Shown here one piece after another: positions 31,506 to 44,220 of a stretch of DNA of 64,000 nt. Under the pieces are notes generated by a model. The model was not told the origin of the DNA, made no database searches, and worked only from the letters and a program-made list of their open reading frames with translations. This stretch comes from Anniella stebbinsi. Its lineage: Eukaryota > Chordata > Lepidosauria > Squamata > Anniellidae. Within the stretch, counting starts at the first letter, position 1; every line of letters starts with the position of its first letter. Where the stretch lies: the NCBI GenBank assembly GCA_029215795.1, contig JARDYH010000005.1:14602001-14666000 (forward strand), in the 5' to 3' direction. The translations under genes and the position numbers were made by a program.

Positions 31506-33010
31506 ATAAGTTTGTGTTTTATTGTGCTTGTGTGTTGTTGGAATTGGTGTGTGTGTGCTAGTTGAAATATAACATACCTGGAAAGCCTACCCAAATGTCT
31601 GGAATTTCATCCTGCCCTTTCCCTAATTCTTAGAGGCAGGTTACCTTACTTAGTCTTGTTTTTCCCCCATTTTTGCATGCTGTCATGCAGTGTGTCTTTT
31701 GAAGCAAATGAAACAAATGCAAATCCAGTAGAAACCGGAGCTGAGTGCAACAGAGTGTTTTCCCCCTCCCCCTGCCATGAGTTCACCGGTTTTGGAAGGC
31801 ATGACCAAAATTATATTATCATGCCTAGACTCCAGAACTGGAGATGCAAAACCAGACGAAGAAAAAACTATGGGGGGGGGGGATCTAATTACCTGTGCCC
31901 TTCTTGCTGTTAGGTTAGGATGTGGGTGCAATTGCTTGCAGCTGTGCCCTAAGGCCAAAGGATCAGGTGGAAATGGTGATTTCTTTGTAATGTAGTACCA
32001 ACGTGGGCAGACTTCAGGGTTGTGGGATCTATTTTGTTTTTCACCCTCAGAGCCAGAGCCTAATGCAAAAGACATAAATATTTAGAAATAAATAATTCTG
32101 AGTCCAGGGGTTCATTCTGAGTACCAAAGCGAAATACATCTTACTGCCTTTTCACTCGGAAACCCACTCCTGTACCCAAACTTTCTTCATTTCAGCAGTA
32201 TAATATGGAGTGGGGAGTGTAGGAATCATGGCTGCTATTGTTAAACAATTGGAAATCAGAACTCCTTGCTGATCTAGAAGTTAAACAAAGATGTACCTGT
32301 AGATCCAGATTTGGCTTCTGCCCACTCTTGATGTAGTGTATGTCCTGCGCTCTCAAGGCTGTGAGTTGTTGAATGCAGGCAGGCAGATGTTGTACCACCA
32401 TATAGAGCTCTCCCTCTCCAAACAGGAGTCCAGACTCTTGTTTCTCTCCTGGATCTTGCTCGCTATGAGCATGTTAAGCGAATAGTTAAATCAAAGTAAT
32501 CGTGTGAAAGCACCCTTCCTGGTGAGGAAAACAGTGGAATAAGAATGCAGTAGCAGCGGTCTCTTGCGTTATCACCAGTTGAGACAAAATATTCATTCTC
32601 ATCTCTGTGGTCTAGTTGTCTGATTCGGGATTTCTGCTGGAATTTCATGGGAAGATTAGCAAGGTTAGAAGTTACTTGGGAGGGAAAATCATCACACCCA
32701 ACCTGGAGCCCTCCAGAGTGTGGCACTACAACTCCCATCAACTCTGACCATTGGCTATACTGGCTAGGGCTGATAGGAGTTGCTATAGGGCAACGAGGAA
32801 GTTGTAAATATAATCTGGTGGATAAATCAGGTGGAAGCTACCTGTGCACAAAGAATTATTGGATGTATCAGCAATGTCCTTGGAAAACTGGTTGCAAAAG
32901 AATTCTCTCTGTATAGAAGAATAAAAAGTTGCAAACAATTCTCACAGCTAAATGGGCTTATCACCCTGTTATCTATAAGTACTAGGCGAGCAAGCTTGTT
33001 GTCAGTTCCT
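31506..33010. other. CCDC115-tRNA interval
   Basis: A foldback repeat copy lies at about 32690-32800 (CTACAACTCCCATCAACTCT). Otherwise I see nothing I can assign. Confidence 0.4.
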
Positions 33011-33082
33011 TCCCATATGGTCTAGCGGTTAGGATTCCTGGTTTTCACCCAGGCGGCCCGGGTTCGACTCCCGGTATGGGAA
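33011..33082 (+). tRNA. tRNA-Glu (anticodon UUC)
   Basis: The 72-nt cloverleaf is complete: acceptor TCCCATA (33011-33017) with TATGGGA (33075-33081) and discriminator A 33082; anticodon stem CCTGG/CCAGG with loop TTTTCAC and anticodon TTC at 33044-33046. The internal pol III promoter boxes are intact: A box TGGTCTAGCGG and B box GGTTCGACTCC (33061-33071). A T5 terminator follows at 33091-33095. It has no intron and no SINE-like tail, so it is a bona fide tRNA gene rather than a retroposon. Confidence 0.97.
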
Positions 33083-33090
33083 AGATGTAC

Positions 33091-33095
33091 TTTTT
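33091..33095 (+). terminator. RNA polymerase III terminator
   Basis: TTTTT lies nine bases after the tRNA 3' end. Confidence 0.75.
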
Positions 33096-33719
33096 AAAAA
33101 CTAGGGAATTTGTTGTGTACGATGGAGAATCCAATACTACCAAAAGCAAAATGGCAACTGCTCTCTTTTGGAAGCTGGTCAAGAACTAAGCGGTGGGAAA
33201 TCGCACCTTGTACAGGCGATTACAAGCACACCAACTTAAAATGCGCCCCACGGATCACTGAAACGGCTTGCTAGTGACCTCTTGTGTTAAGAAACAAATG
33301 CAAGGAGACAGCAGAAGAAACAGGCGTTTTCTCCTTTTGTATTACCTTGACAGCCAGCCAGCTGAGTAGAAATCATGAAGTAGGAAGAAGACATTGTCGC
33401 AAAGGGATCGCCGAGCATGCCGTCGCTTCCAAATACAGCGATCGCTTCAATTTGAAGAGTTTCTTGTCTCTTTTCTATATACCTTTTACGTTTTGCTCGT
33501 GGTGAGACATTTAAAGGCACACTTCCGTGTTCTTTCACTTGAAATGGAGTCCTCCCCCCCCCCCCCCACCTGCACCATCAGTGTCCCACTTGAGAGTGGG
33601 GGGAGAGAGAAGGGAAAACAAGAGTCGTGTGTTTTTTCTTCCCACAGTGGTCCGGGTTCTTGGCTTTAATAAAGGGACGCCTGGGGGCGATTCCTGCTAT
33701 GGGAATAAAGGAAGCCTCT

Positions 33720-33855
33720 TTTAGGGTGCAATCTTATGCGTGTTGCAATCTTATGCGTGTTTAGACAGAAAGAAAAAAAAGTCTTAACTCTCAACATTCC
33801 CCTTCAAGCATGGGACTTTTTTCTGTCTAAACATGCATAGCATTGCGCCCTAAAC
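33720..33855. repeat. foldback repeat of the GCACAATCCTATG family
   Basis: TTAGGGTGCAATCTTATGCG...TTTAGACAGAAAGAAAAAA is followed by its inverse TTTTTTCTGTCTAAACATGC...ATTGCGCCCTAA. The 17-bp GCAATCTTATGCGTGTT is tandemly doubled at the left end. A second copy lies at about 23040-23145. Confidence 0.75.
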
Positions 33856-34050
33856 CATTCCAATGCGTGTTTCAATCATCCTCAATCACCACTATGGCTG
33901 TTTTTTGTGTGTTGTTTTGTATGAGTTAACATCCCATCAAAAGCTTCCCACAATTAGCATGGGCAGATATATCCGTGGCTTGTTGCCCTGCCCATGGTTT
34001 TTCGTGATTGGAATGCCTTCCTTTCTTTCTTGTTTATTTTGCCCTAGCGT

Positions 34051-34368
34051 AGGGTGACCAGATAAAATCCAGGTCAGGGCTCATGTAACTTTAACAGTTG
34101 TAGAGAAAAGGGGATTTCAGCCAGTGTCATTTGTATGTAATTAGTTCCTGGTGAAATTCCCTCTTCATCACAACAGTTAAAGGTGCAGGCACTATACTAG
34201 AGTGACCATATACAAAAGAAGGCAAGGCCCCTGCAACTTTAACTGTTGGGATGAAGAGGGAATTTCACCCGGAACTAATTGCCTACAAATGATACTGGCT
34301 GAAATTCCCTTTTCTCTACAACTGTTAAAGTTACATGAGCCCTGACCTGGATTTTATCTGGTCACCCT
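34051..34368. mobile_element. Tc1/mariner-like foldback element, copy 2
   Basis: It is almost fully palindromic: AGGGTGACCAGATAAAATCC at the left, GGATTTTATCTGGTCACCCT at the right, flanked by TA on each side (34050-34051 and 34368-34369). The interior matches 23389-23702. There is no transposase. Confidence 0.8.
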
Positions 34369-37300
34369 ACCCTAGTGCATCCATCCATTCATCACAGACC
34401 AGTTGGTAATTTTCTATATTTTATTGTAAAGGTGGTGTTTTTTTCAAAATTGTGTTCAAATGGCTCCCCTTCACAAGGACCAATCTAAAGCATACTTCCC
34501 CAACCTGGTGCCCTCCAGATGTCTTGGACTACAATTTCCAGCATGGTCCAATCCTACCACTATCATATAAGAGCATGCTGCAAAAATTGTTACCTTCCAC
34601 CACCACCCATCTCTTTTCCTGAGCCTGACATGTCAAAATTCTGCTGCTGAAACTTCTCATGCTATGGAGATAAAGGGGCAGAGAAAACGTTGCCTGCTAC
34701 ATTTCTACATTGCTGTTAAGGCACAGGATCAACGCCAGGGGGAAAAGAAGATGGTGACCCAACAGCAACACCGTATCAAAGTTAGGGGAGGTGTAAAAAC
34801 ACAACTGAATGAATTCAGAGTTCTTTAAAGGGAAAGATAAATCTGCACTACAATCCAAGGAGTTTAGGAAAAAAGACTAGTACGGGGAACGGTGGGGGAC
34901 AAATTAAATGGACAGCACGCCAAGTCACACCAAACTCCACGTGGTCGGTAATGAAGCGCAGATAACCCAAGAGAGTCACCTAGTGGCCAACGGTGGAAGT
35001 ACAGCACCCATTTGGAGTCAAATGATCACTTTAAAATTAATGATCCTGCGCACACACAAAGCAGGTGAAACAACATTTTTATTCGGACCAGCTAGTACTT
35101 AAAATGCTGGAACCAGGTTTTCAGCAGTCTTTTTCAAGTGGGATGTTCAGGAAAAGAATGCAGCTCTGCTGGTGCAATATTCAACTTGCCTTCTTGCAAA
35201 CAGCCAGCCTTGGCTGTCTCAGCCTAAGTCCCATAAACTTCTCTGTCTGATTCACCCAGCGAACCCCAACCCTGATCTATAATCCACACTGGGAAGGTGG
35301 ATTGAGAATCAAAGAAAATACAGCATGGACTTCTACAGCTGAAAGAGTTTGCTGCTTGCTTCACTGCTGTGGTGTACTTGGGAGATGAGATTAAGGGAGC
35401 ACCCATCAGGCTCTTACTGGGGGTGCAGAGAGCAGATTTCATACGTGGGAGCCCAGAAGGTCTTGCAAAGTACTGAGCTGGCCATGGAGCTCGTCTCCTC
35501 CATAACTTGGTACCAAAAGAAGGAAGAGATGGTTTTGAGAACAGTAATTTGACAATACAACCTCTTTCCCAGCCCCAACTAGAACATCTAGCATCAGAAG
35601 CCCTATATTAAAATCATTAATAACAGTGTTTTAAGATCTGCTGTAAACTATGGATAGATATTATCTCTGGATAGATATACAGACTCAGAACACTTACATT
35701 TTAATAAGTTTACCAGCCTCTTTGCATAGATCACCTCATCACTGCCAACCCATCTTTCCGCCCCCAGTTCCAGATTCACTCATGATCACCAGTAAACACA
35801 AATGATTACATTTGTCTTCCTCAAAACAACCCTAGGGCAGGAATGGAGAACTTGCAAGCCATACAGAGGTGTTGGACTCCAGCTTAGAAGGTTCATCTCC
35901 CTTTCAGACCCTAAGCCTGACCTCACAGCTGACTTCATAATGCTGGTCTTTTGTGATAAGAGTGGTAGCCTAGGAAACTGCCATGTAAACAAGCAACAGT
36001 ATAACTGAAAGGACAAATCAGAACAAGATAAATCTTTGGAAATACATGAGTGTCAACAACTATTGGCAGGGGCACCCTTCAGAATGGGCAGGAGTAGCCC
36101 CCTCCCCCATTTATTGTTAACGATATAGAATTATTCCTCAGGAACCAGTATTTTCTGGCTGTTTAAAACCTTTATTTTGATTTTATTTCTTTATACATTT
36201 ATGAGACTCCTTTCAGCTCAAATAGGACAGAGCATCAGTTCTTTCTATGTGGTCCATCAAATGTATGCTGTGTGTCAGCCTTTGCATGGTACCCCCTTAA
36301 GGGCTTGTGACATCTGCTCCTTCCTTACCCGGGCTTTCACCTGTTATCCCCTCACGCCTAGGACAACAAGCCCAAGGAATGGGACGTCACTGCCAAGTCA
36401 CCTGACCTGGCTAAATTACCACACACTGTCCTGGCTAGCCTACCACCCTGCCACAACCAACACCAAATGTGTGTTCGCAGCTATCACGGTTACTCTAATT
36501 TCTAGTTTGGGGAAGGGGGTGCTGGCTGTAAAGTGCTATTGTATGCAGTAGCATAAATGGACTAAACTGGCACATGGATTTCACTCAAAATAAAATGTTA
36601 TTATATACAAGATGATGTTTCAGTGCTACAGGTGTTATTATTTAGACAAATGATTAATAAATAGCCTAAACCTGCCTCACTACCCCTCTAAATCCTCCCT
36701 CGAAACTAAGATGGTGTTTCTCGAAACTCCAAACCCTATTTACCTCATAACTAAGCTGACAAAACAGAAAACTCTCCTCTGACATCACTCACTCACCCCC
36801 AGGTAGAACCAAACCAGCCAATCACACACGAACCCCCTCCTGTTACCCGCAGTTAATCCCTTCTTACCTGAATATGCAGTTCCTGAAAAACGAAGTGCCT
36901 TCATATCAATATAATAAAACAGGTTAACCTAAGAGGTCACAGGGCTCTTTTCAATGACAACAGCCAAGTGTTGCCCAGACTTCAGGGAACTTGTTTTTTT
37001 TCTGAATTAATTACAGGCACTCATATTCTTAAACCCAAGATTGAGGTTTCTTTTAGATTGTGTAAGAACTAGCTGAGTTCAGAGACCGCGGCCTCCTGTG
37101 TTTTTGCATGAGTCATACTTCTGTCATGCTTCCTCTGAGGGCAAGTAATCCCGCCACACCTCTGCAGAATCAAAGCAGAGATGTTGTAGAATTACCTGCC
37201 CTCTGCAGAGGCCAATTAGATGGCAATAACTGGTTCAGAGCAAATAAAACCCACTATTCTCTGACAAAGGAATGTACCTCAGGCTCATAAAACACTTTAT

Positions 37301-38124
37301 AGATTTTTGTTGGGGAAAAAACATTTACACAGCTGTGAATTACATAGTCTAACTTAATCCCCATTCATTTCAATGGGCCTCCTTTAAGGAGGACTAGCAA
37401 TCAATCAGTTATTTATTACGGTTACAGACTAGCAAATAGTAGGACTAGCATTGGATACCACCCTGGATTTTTCCTCAGTGGAGGCTGGTGGCTCCAACAT
37501 CAGTAGGGCGGTGAATCCGCTGCGGGTTTCAGTCAGGACTCTAAAGGAGCTACCCGAGGTGGTGAATCCCATCCCTCACATAGGTTCAGCACCCTCTACT
37601 GTGTAAATTCCTTGCTCATCCACATACACACCCAAATTTACATCTCTATGGAAACCCAAATTGTGGGACAAACTAGATATGATACTGACAATCCCATTCA
37701 TTTAAATCCTAGGTTGACGCCAATCATGTCGGTTGACCCCAATCATGTTTGAGGGAGGAGCTGTGATGTTTAGAGTAAAATGGAAAACATGTATGTGCTG
37801 CTAATATCTACCTCCTACTTGCAACTTGCCAACTAAATGCATATAAACTTACTGTGTGTTTTAACGTCACATTTACTTTGGCCCAGAATCAGCTTCCTCT
37901 CAAGGGTGAGCAACCTGTGGCCCTCCAGATGTTGCTGTGCTGTATCTCCCATTAACCTGCATGACCCATGGGCGGCCATGGGTTGAAGTCCAACATCTGG
38001 AAAGTCACAGACTATCTACCTCTGCATTACAGATGTATGAATGTTGTGTGTTTAAACAAACCCTGGGTAGTCGTGAATCAGTGGGAGCAAGCAAGCGTGT
38101 ACCTGTCCACCTGTGCTTACTGAG

Positions 38125-38345
38125 TTAAACAACCTACGACGCTCCATCCCTAGGTTGTGTATCGTGACATCCGAACCTGGAATTGGAGATTGTTGGGGAA
38201 AGAACAACTCAGACTAATAACCCATTGTTTGTTCTTGGGTTACAAATCTAAGTTGTTCCTCCCTCAACAACCTACAATTCTGGGTTTAGACATCCTAATA
38301 AACAATCCAGGGACAAAGCAACCCTGGGTTGTAAAATTCAGTAGG
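38125..38345. mobile_element. probable MITE
   Basis: The sequence is dense in AACAACCTA / TAGGTTGT and AACCCTGGGTTG inverted motifs, without coding capacity. Its ends are not sharply defined. Confidence 0.4.
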
Positions 38346-38375
38346 ACTGGGCAAGTGGGAGGTAACACACTCACT

Positions 38376-38601
38376 GGCTCAATTCGGACGACACGATAGT
38401 CAATGGGGGGGTAATAATCAACTTTACAGTTGTTCAACTAGGGGGTACTCCCCACACAACATGGTAATAAATAATCAACTGTGGTGTGGATTAGGATCAG
38501 CACTGAGTTGACTATGGCAGCATTCGGATAACACGATAGTCAAAACAACTGTCGATTGTTTCCCCTACACGAGTTGTTTATTGTATTGTCCGAATTGAGC
38601 C
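38376..38601. mobile_element. hAT-like MITE, small form, copy F, with target duplication
   Basis: The 226 bp from GGCTCAATTCGGACGACACG to TTGTCCGAATTGAGCC are flanked by ACTCACT on both sides (38369-38375 and 38602-38608), or CACTCACT if one terminal C is counted in the duplication. A 7-8 bp target duplication fits hAT elements. Confidence 0.8.
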
Positions 38602-39924
38602 ACTCACTCCCCACTTCATTACCAACCAACTACAGTTAACAAACTGTACATTGTTTGCAACTTGCGAACCAGGCCATAGTTTTGCCAGTAGGTCACACTG
38701 GACAGGTGGATCAGGGAGGCAGAAAATAAAGTTATTGTCTAGCTTTATGTTAGTGGATCCTCTAAACTTTCAATGACAATGGGATACATACTATTCACAG
38801 CCCTTCTTATACGTGGGCAACTTGTGGCCCTCCAGATGTTTGGGCCTACAACTCCCATTATCCCTCACCATTGGCTATGCTGGCTAGAGCTGATGGGAGT
38901 TGTACGCAAAGACACCTGGAGGGCCACAAGTTGCCCACCTCATTATGTACAAAGGAAAAAGTTTGAATCCCTGGAATATTCCACATCACTGAAACATGGA
39001 AATCTGGAAACAGCCAGGCAGAAAGAGGAATGGCAAGGAGAAAGAAAATAAAACTGACCAATTGTAAATGTGGTGTGTGTGTGTGTGTGCGTGTGTGTGT
39101 TTCCTCAGTTCTTCCTGTAGATCCAAAAGACCACATTCCTCCTTAGTCTCCTAGTTGGAGAATTTATCTGGGAGGCCTAATCAGCACTGAATTACAAGAC
39201 AATTAATGGATGGAAGTTTGCAGGAGTGGGAAGCAGTAATTGAAATTCAGTTGAAAGCACCCTGCCAACTTTAGCAGGGAATCTTGAGGCAGGCTTGTGT
39301 CAACAAGTTGGAAAAACTGAACAGCACTCACAGGAGTTGCTCAGACTACTTCAGGTTAGCAACCAAAGCTTCATTCATTACCAACCTCTGAAGCACAACT
39401 AGAATACAAATGGACGATGGTTTTATATATGCCCAATGTCCATTTGATTTTGCTTTATCCTTTTCCCCAGAACATACAGAAGAAGTTCTGTTTCTGTTCT
39501 CTTCCTCCACCCTGCATGATGATGTCAAATTCTCAGTTACAAAGAAAAATCAGTGACAGTAATGATAACAATAGCACAATAAAGTATGCAGAGATGTAGC
39601 AAAAGTATCCACCCCACAGAGGGGGTTTATGGCATCTCTGCATGAATTGATCTTCTGGGCAAACATTGTTCCAGTCAGGATACCGCACTGATGGAGGACA
39701 TTTGTTCTCCCAAGGGACAAAAGGATTTCCTTTTCATCCCACTCTTCTGCTGAAAATGCTCCCAGAAGTGCTGTATATAATCAATATTTCTGGAGGAGAC
39801 AAGAAATGACCATTTCCTCTGACAAAGTTGGTCAAAAAGTACTGGGGCCTAATCAAAATTGGAGTGTTACACCATATGGACTTTACAATTTAGTGCCACC
39901 TATTTACATGGTTCCATATAAATG

Positions 39925-40158
39925 ATAATAGCTGTTTATTACATTTTTATCCCACTCTTTCTCCAAGGAGCTCAGGGACATATTCATGTTTCTTCTGCCC
40001 ATCCCCCATTTTTTCCTCACAAAACCCCTGCAATTAGGTTAGACTGAGACTAGAGGCCCAAAATCACCCAAACTCATTCATGGAGGAGTGGGGATTTGAA
40101 TCTGGGTCTCCCCAGTCCTAATCCAACATGAAAACACACCACCACTCTGGCTCTCAAT
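39925..40158 (-). mobile_element. Sauria-type SINE, reverse orientation
   Basis: The plus strand shows the reversed tail (TTTTATCCCACTCTTTCTCC), the middle (CTCACAAAACCCCTGCAATT), the reversed B box (GGATTTGAATCTGGGTCTCC) and the head (ACACCACCACTCTGGCTCTC). Confidence 0.7.
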
Positions 40159-40439
40159 GCTGCAGCTGAGGTGAAAAAACCTGCCCTACCCCAGTTTCCC
40201 CTTGACATTAGTTTGCCCGGCCTCCCCCCACAAGGACTCAGAGGAGGAGGGGGTAATAGATCTCTCTGGCCGGCCAGGAGGCCCATCTCCAGAATTTTTA
40301 GGGCCCTTGGCCAACAGGCCCCTGCACCAATGAGTCTACCTTCTCACCACCATTGACGCCAGCAGGACTTGCTCCTCCTCCTCCTCTTTCTCCTCTTTGC
40401 TCCCACTTGTTTGCTTGATGGGCAGAGAGCCAGTGAGAA

Positions 40440-40440
40440 A

Positions 40441-40480
<40 letters not shown>

Positions 40481-40620
40481 TTATATCCCACCTTTTCCCC
40501 AATAATGGGACTCAAGGCGGACTACAAATTAAAACATGTACAGTTAAAACAAAAAGTGATATACAAAAATTAAAAATATATTAAACATAGTACAATTTAA
40601 AAATATTTAAAACATTTTAA
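40440..40620 (-). mobile_element. LINE 3' end with (TTA)n tail, reverse
   Basis: (ATT)n at 40442-40480 is followed by ATCCCACCTTTTCCCCAATA and ACTCAAGGCGGACTACAAAT. The forward counterpart is at about 43165-43230 (GCCGCCTTGAGCCCCAGTAT, GGGGAAAAGGTAGGATACAA). Confidence 0.65.
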
Positions 40621-43424
40621 AACATTTTAAAGACACATAATTAAAGTAGGCCGTGGCATCTGCTGCTCTTCCTTCTCAACACCACCGCCATTTTCTGGGC
40701 CCAAGCGAGAGGCAGAGATGAACAAGGAAGTTGCAGTGATCATACGTAGGATACGGCATGTTTAAGGATTTTGAGCTTTGGCTATTGGGCTGTATAGAAA
40801 TGTGATAAGTGAAATGATGAAGAGGAGCAGCAAGTCCAGGGGAGTCTTGTCAATGGGGCCCTGCTGGGTTGTGGGCCCTTGGCAGGTGTCCAACCATGCC
40901 TACCAAGGGTACTGGCAAACTACAAGCCCTCCATCGTAACAGAAAGGCATTTCATGAGCAATAATTCGACCTTGTTTTTGACCTAGAAACCCTGCATGCA
41001 TGAAGACAAGACTCAGTGAGCTAGACAGAGCTTATTAACACCCTCTTGCTCAACGGGCCCTGCTGAAGCACAAACACATTCTACATCAAAGACCAATTAA
41101 AACAGACCTCCAGCAACCCGCTGAGCAGTTGAAAAGCATCTCCCGCCGTCTTCCTGTGCTCTTCCCATCCTAATTAGTTTCATTTTGCACAAGTTCCCGA
41201 AAGCTGGCAACCACCTACAGTCAGCATTTCCCATGCTGTTCAAAGTCAGCCATAACTAACGAAGGCCCAAGCCAAGCCCTACAATGGCAAATGTTATTTC
41301 AGGAAGCACGGTAAGCAAGATCTTACGCAATGCCAAATCTATACTAGCTTTGTACTTACTACCCCAGCCTGATGTCCGCTAGATGAGTTGGACTACAACT
41401 CCCACCATCCCCAGCTATGATGGGAGTTATAGTCCAACATATGCAGAGGGGACCAGGTTGAAGCAAGCATGCCAAAGCCTTCTCGCTGCTAGTGAACCTC
41501 TCAGCCTTCACCCCTCAGCGTCTGCCCAAACTTTCCCCCAACTTTATTCGACAACAGGTCTGTTTTCTACTTACTTGCAAGGGTTCTGTTGTGTGGTGGT
41601 ACTGCAGCATGGTTTGATAACCTGGGACACAAGTTTTCTACTGGATTGTAAATGGAAGCATGTTTCACTCCTGCAATGGAAAAAAATGTATGTCGATTCC
41701 CACCCACCTGCACCCGCCCAATCTGATCACAAAACGCTAAGCAGGCATCCTTCTTGTAAATGTAAGGAAGCCCAATTAAATCTAGTCCAGGGTGGGCAGA
41801 AAGTAGATTATTGAAATCTAAATCAGGTTGCTGAAACAACAAAAGCTTCGAGGAAAACCAGACGTGGATTCGTGTGTGAAAGGACTGAGATCAGTTCTGT
41901 TCCTTAGAATAAATTATTGGGCTGAGCATGTGCTGGGACGCGCCGGTCCTTAATTCTAAGTGTACAAAGACTGTCACCCCCACCCCCCACCCCCACCCCA
42001 TCATTTGTTGCATGTGGCTCTGGTTGGTGGATGTTATATTTCTACTTTAAAAAACTAAGTAGATCTGCCAAGCTGAAGGTCTGCCCCCCCTCCCCTGAAC
42101 TACACACACATACACGTTTTTCTTTTTCTAACTGTTTAGCTGCTCGTTTTCATCTAGGACAACCCTACAACTCCATGTTGGCTCTGAACTCCATTTATCA
42201 GTCCAGTACTCCCTGTATTCCTCCAGAGGAGAAACTGGGGGCAGGATGGAATCACCAAAGTGTGATGTAACACTGAGAGCCGTTATTGAAGTACAGCCAA
42301 GAAAATGCCTACTCACCTCTGCATTTGGCCAGCCACTGTGTGGAAGTCGTACACTGTTGCCAGGACATGCTCCCCTTCAAACATTATAGAAAGAGGGCCA
42401 GCGAATTGTGGAGTTGACTTTGTGTTTTAGCCGGCAGGGCTTTCCCAATTACCTCCCCAGATGGTCTAAAGTTTAGACTCTGAACAGCACCTGGTTGGAG
42501 CACAACTGTATGTAAAATGATCTTAAAATGATCAAGAAAGGTTATCGAAGGGCTACGGTTCAGTGATGGAGTGCCTGGCTTGCACATAGAAGAAAACGGG
42601 CAGAGCTATGAGTATGCCAAAATGACGTGGGAATGGATGCATGTTGAATTAAGCAGCTTCTTGAGCTCTCAGAATTTGTTAAAAAAACAAGTTTCTAGCC
42701 CTTAGGGATGTGAAATATCATGAAAGTGCACAAGCAACACCTGTTGAATTATCATAAGCTAGAGAATTGAATTTCTAGAAGCAAGGTTTCTATGCCACTT
42801 ACCGAGCTCCTTACTAAACAATCAAAGTATGTTACACAAAATAGCCAAAACACACAGAATCATACAAAATAAGTGAAATTAAGCACATCTGCACAATTTA
42901 TATAAGCTTCTGTATGACAATTTGCTTCTCTTTTTTTAAAATGTAGCCTTTTGATAATGGAGTACACACTGCCTTTGCATGTGTGGTCAGTATCCTACTG
43001 CATTGATAAGATGGGCCCCATGATTCGTTTTAAGTCAATTCTTTATACCCTACATGCATTGGATTTTTAAAAATTGTCATTTGCAATTTAATGTTTTAAT
43101 ATTATATCAGGTTTAATTATATTTTAAACTTTTGTATATTTCTATTTATACGTTTTAAATTTGTAAAGCCGCCTTGAGCCCCAGTATTGGGGAAAAGGTA
43201 GGATACAAATAAATATAGTAATAGTGATAGTGATAATAATAAATCAATTTCCCCTCTTGGCCCTTTCCAACTGAAGCCAGTCCCAGTTGCCTTATGGACA
43301 GGCTGTGATTGAGGGACATGCAGATTCTGCTCGTACAAGAGTGGGTGATTTGTGACCTTTCGCATATGTTGGACTGTAACACCCAACTCACCCCTGCGCT
43401 AGTACATTGTGTATTAAGTACATT

Positions 43425-43722
43425 GGGGTTGTTCACACAACACACTAATCCACACCAAGCCATTAAGTGTGGGTTGCTGTTGAACCATGGATTGGTGCAT
43501 TGTCTAAACCTAGGTCATTTTCCGCAGGGTGGTTTGTTAACCACCCTAAACAACAAACCATGTGTTCTCAAGGTGGCCTGTTCGAGAAAAATAAACCACA
43601 CTGCATGGTTAACAACTCACCCTATGGAAAATGTCCTGGGTTCAGACAACATGCTAACCCACGGTCAACAACAACCCACACTCAATCACTGAGTGTGGGT
43701 TAACATGTTGTTTGAACCCAGT
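43425..43722. mobile_element. nested short MITEs
   Basis: An inner element from TGGGTTCAGACAACATGCTA (about 43632) to TAACATGTTGTTTGAACCCA (about 43720) is a clear terminal inverted repeat pair. It sits in or beside a second element rich in CACACTTAATGG / AACCATGG motifs starting near 43425. Confidence 0.6.
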
Positions 43723-43829
43723 CACTAACTCAACATCCATCCATAACCAACTGCAGGTAGATCCTCTCTTTTGCCTGGATTTAGCACTCGAAGAAAAGTC
43801 ACACACAGAAGGGGAACACACTGTGCCAG

Positions 43830-44220
43830 CATCGAGTGGCTTTAATTTACATCTTTAATTGTGCATTCACTTGACACCACATTAGACCGTTCACATGATA
43901 AAGACTGTAATGCCATTCCCTGCAACTTCCCTTTACAACTAACAGCTGGACCCAAGTGTTCCCATTTTACACTTTGCCCTGGCTAAAGAAAGAATCCTAT
44001 TTGTTACACAGTGCTCCACAAATGTACCACTTCTTAATTTCCTTTAAAAAAGTAGGGAAGGGAAAAAAGAAAAGAAAAAGACAGTGTTAGTTTAGTGCCG
44101 CTCCTGAGCGCTACGACCAGACGTGGAGACCGTGACCTGGAATGTTAGCGGGCAGGGATCTACCCACAACCCGCGCTTGGTGGACTCTTCCCAACCCGAA
44201 AGGTTGCAGGACACCAGCTT
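43830..44220 (-). other. PGLS: PGLS 3' untranslated region
   Basis: Two ATTAAA signals on the minus strand (plus TTTAAT at about 43841-43846 and 43854-43859) lie about 370 bases past the stop codon; the transcript should end near 43,820-43,835. Confidence 0.55.

Larger units (their letters stand above)
33083..43815. other. gene-free, repeat-rich interval
   Basis: I find no supported coding exon in these 10.7 kb. Recognised contents: two foldback repeats (33720, 34051), a possible Penelope-type fragment (about 35060-35160, minus), short palindromic and foldback copies (37.33-37.45, 37.9, 38.82, 41.37 kb), small MITE F (38376), a MITE-like element (about 38125-38345), a (GT)n run (39072-39105), a reversed SINE (39925-40158), a reversed LINE tail (40440-40620), a LINE tail (about 43000-43240) and nested MITEs (43425-43722). 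Confidence 0.5.

Noticed and set aside
35224..35552. Overlapping short frames on both strands near 35.3 kb
   Set aside because: No conserved motif; stops interrupt any longer reading, and the adjacent 35.06-35.16 kb stretch looks like a repeat end.
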